NCBI GenBank assembly: GCA_036497785.1
Contig: DASXIW010000046.1
Coordinates: forward strand, 1-7,008
DNA from: DASXIW01 sp036497785
GTDB taxonomy: Bacteria > Pseudomonadota > Alphaproteobacteria > Acetobacterales > Acetobacteraceae
Direction: 5' to 3'
Length of the DNA stretch: 7,008 nucleotides
Shown here: positions 5,687 through 7,008 of the stretch, one piece after another
Numbering within the stretch: the first letter of the stretch is position 1
How the letters are laid out: every line of letters starts with the position of its first letter
Position numbers and translations under genes: made by a program
Notes under the pieces: model-generated
The model's input: only the letters and a program-made list of their open reading frames with translations
Told to the model about the DNA's origin: nothing
Database searches by the model: none

Positions 5687-7008
5687 TGTGCCCTCCGCGC
5701 CGGGCGGTCCAGCTCGTTCACCAGGTTGCGGAAGCGCTCGCCGCGCTCCTCGAAATTGGCGAATTGATCGAAGGAAGCGCAGGCCGGCGACAGCAGCACG
5801 ACGGCGCCCTCCTGCTTGGCCGCCGCCGCATCGGCTGCGGCCGCAGCCACGGCGCGATCCAGCGTGCCGCATTGGCGGGTGGCAACGTCATCGCCGGCGA
5901 GGCGCTTCTCGAAATCCGCTGCCGCCTCGCCGATCAGATAGGCTTTGGCGATACGGTGATAATAGGGCTCCAGCCCGTCTAGGCCGGTTTCCTTGGGCCG
6001 CCCGCCCAGGATCCAATAGATCCGGTCGTAGCAGGCCAGCGCCTTGGCTGTGGCATCGGCGTTGGTCGCCTTGCTGTCGTTTATGAAACGCACGCCCTCG
6101 CGGGTAAGGATCAGCTCCTGGCGATGGGGCAGGCCGGGATAGGTTTCGATGCCGGCGGCGATCGCCGCATTAGAGAGTCCCAGCGCGCGGCCGACGGCAA
6201 ACGCTGCCGCTGCGTTCTGCCAGTTGTGCGGACCGGGCAAGGCTGGCGCCCTTGCCAGATCCATGATCTCGCGGCCGATCTCATCGCTGAGTATCCCGTG
6301 GCGCACGATAATCGCGGTCGAAGCCTGGCGGCCGACGGCGACCGCGACCACACGACGGCCGGCAAGCCACTCGCAGATGGCGCGGCAATACTCGTCGTCG
6401 ATGCCGATCACCGCCCAATCCTGCGGGCGCTGGCGATCGAAGATGCCGCGCTTGGCGGCGACATATCCCGCCATCCCGCCGTGGCGATCAAGATGGTCCG
6501 GCGTGATGTTCAGCAGTACGGCCACGTCGAAGCGCGCCGTGGGCACCAGCTCCAACTGATAGGAGGACATCTCGAGCACGTAGATGCCGCCTTCTTCCAG
6601 GGGCGCCAGGGCGAGGGCCGGCGTACCGAGATTGGCGCCTACCTCGGCGCGCTTGCCCGCGCGGCGCAGCACATGGCCGATGAGGGCCGTGGTGGTGGAT
6701 TTGCCGTTGGTGCCGGTGATGCCTACGAAAGTGGCCTTGGGCTGGGCGCGGAACAGCAGTTCTACTTCGCCGATGATGGGAACGTTCGCGGCCGTTGCCA
6801 TCGCCGCAATCGGATGCGGGGCGGGATAGCACTGCGGAATGCCAGGGCTCAGCACCAGCGCCGAGGGCCGCGACCAGTCGCATTTATAGAGGTCGGTCGT
6901 CGACAGCGCCTTGCGCTTCATCTCGTCGTCGTCCCAGGCCCAGACCTCGGTGCCGCTGGCCGCGAGCGCGCGCGCGGCCACGAGCCCGGACTTGCCGAGC
7001 CCCAGCAC
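5683..7008 (-). CDS. murD: UDP-N-acetylmuramoyl-L-alanine--D-glutamate ligase (MurD), 5' end outside window
   Basis: MurD is the cytoplasmic ATP-dependent ligase that adds D-glutamate to UDP-MurNAc-L-Ala. The 441 visible residues begin inside the N-terminal Rossmann segment (VLGLGKSG), so probably only about 10-20 residues are missing. The GTG at the window edge is an internal Val codon, not a start. Visible Mur-ligase motifs, numbered from the edge, are the ATP loop GTNGKSTT (99-106), EMSSYQLE (146-153), NITPDHLDRHG (167-177), the probable carbamylated Lys in AAKRGIF (K186), HNWQNAAAA (261-269), NDSKATNADAT (310-320), LGGRPKETG (334-342) and the C-terminal SPACASFDQFANFEERG. An alanine-rich stretch (about 386-398) lies in the C-terminal domain. 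The SSYQLE and DSKATN motifs separate it from MurC, MurE and MurF. The TGA stop overlaps the ftsW ATG by four bases. Apart from the truncation it looks intact. Confidence 0.97.
   Translation of the reverse strand: MLGLGKSGLVAARALAASGTEVWAWDDDEMKRKALSTTDLYKCDWSRPSALVLSPGIPQCYPAPHPIAAMATAANVPIIGEVELLFRAQPKATFVGITGTNGKSTTTALIGHVLRRAGKRAEVGANLGTPALALAPLEEGGIYVLEMSSYQLELVPTARFDVAVLLNITPDHLDRHGGMAGYVAAKRGIFDRQRPQDWAVIGIDDEYCRAICEWLAGRRVVAVAVGRQASTAIIVRHGILSDEIGREIMDLARAPALPGPHNWQNAAAAFAVGRALGLSNAAIAAGIETYPGLPHRQELILTREGVRFINDSKATNADATAKALACYDRIYWILGGRPKETGLDGLEPYYHRIAKAYLIGEAAADFEKRLAGDDVATRQCGTLDRAVAAAAADAAAAKQEGAVVLLSPACASFDQFANFEERGERFRNLVNELDRPARRAQ
5691..5696 (-). promoter_or_regulatory. ribosome binding site of ftsW
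   Basis: GGAGGG lies on the minus strand four bases before the ftsW ATG, inside the last codons of murD. It is the strongest Shine-Dalgarno match in the window. It fixes the ftsW start at 5686 against the longer open frame reaching 5872. Confidence 0.85.
5833..5848. repeat. 16-bp perfect palindrome inside murD
   Basis: GGCTGCGGCCGCAGCC reads the same on both strands. It encodes five consecutive alanines (residues 388-392 from the window edge) of the Ala-rich stretch in the MurD C-terminal domain. An Ala-codon run in GC-rich DNA readily produces such symmetry, so a regulatory role is not assumed. Confidence 0.6.

Noticed and set aside
4487..5767. 426-codon plus-strand open frame antisense to ftsW
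   Set aside because: It is a very polar His/Gln/Asp/Arg-rich translation, as expected from the complement of hydrophobic membrane codons. It has no family motif and is a shadow.
5687..5872. N-terminal extension of the ftsW open frame
   Set aside because: It lies within murD, is Arg/Gly-rich and non-membrane, and the strong GGAGGG site points to the ATG at 5686.
7006..7008. GTG at the window edge as the murD start
   Set aside because: The sequence starts mid-motif (VLGLGKSG). MurD proteins have additional residues before this loop, so the true start is outside the window.

Overview
This window is a stretch of the division and cell wall (dcw) cluster of a GC-rich bacterium, read entirely from the minus strand. 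Going from high to low coordinates, the transcription direction, the order is murD (5' end cut off by the window), ftsW, murG, murC, murB, ddl and ftsQ (3' end cut off). The gene order, the type-II-like MurB, the FtsW N-terminus and the Pro/Arg-rich FtsQ tail fit an alphaproteobacterium, possibly Rhodospirillales-like. That placement is inferred from family resemblance; no marker gene here settles it.

The layout is extremely compact and I find no intergenic base. Five successive junctions (murD/ftsW, ftsW/murG, murG/murC, murC/murB, murB/ddl) are the same 4-bp ATGA overlap, where the stop of one gene shares bases with the start of the next. The ddl/ftsQ junction is different: the best-supported ftsQ start lies inside the end of ddl, giving a 13-bp overlap. 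I see no terminator, convincing promoter, RNA gene, repeat array, mobile element or CRISPR. Several long open frames on the plus strand are antisense shadows of these genes.

Together the genes run the cytoplasmic and early membrane steps of peptidoglycan synthesis and link them to division. MurB completes UDP-MurNAc, MurC adds L-Ala, MurD adds D-Glu, and Ddl supplies the D-Ala-D-Ala dipeptide used by MurF (not in the window). MurG makes lipid II from lipid I. FtsW polymerises lipid II at the septum, and FtsQ is a scaffold of the divisome. By analogy with known dcw clusters, mraY/murF/murE would be expected beyond the high-coordinate end and ftsA/ftsZ beyond the low-coordinate end; neither is visible.

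I do not see a previously undescribed system. The points worth a second look are the chain of identical translational-coupling junctions, the near-identical start regions of murC and murB, and the upstream ftsQ start. All enzyme genes appear intact, with their key residues present.
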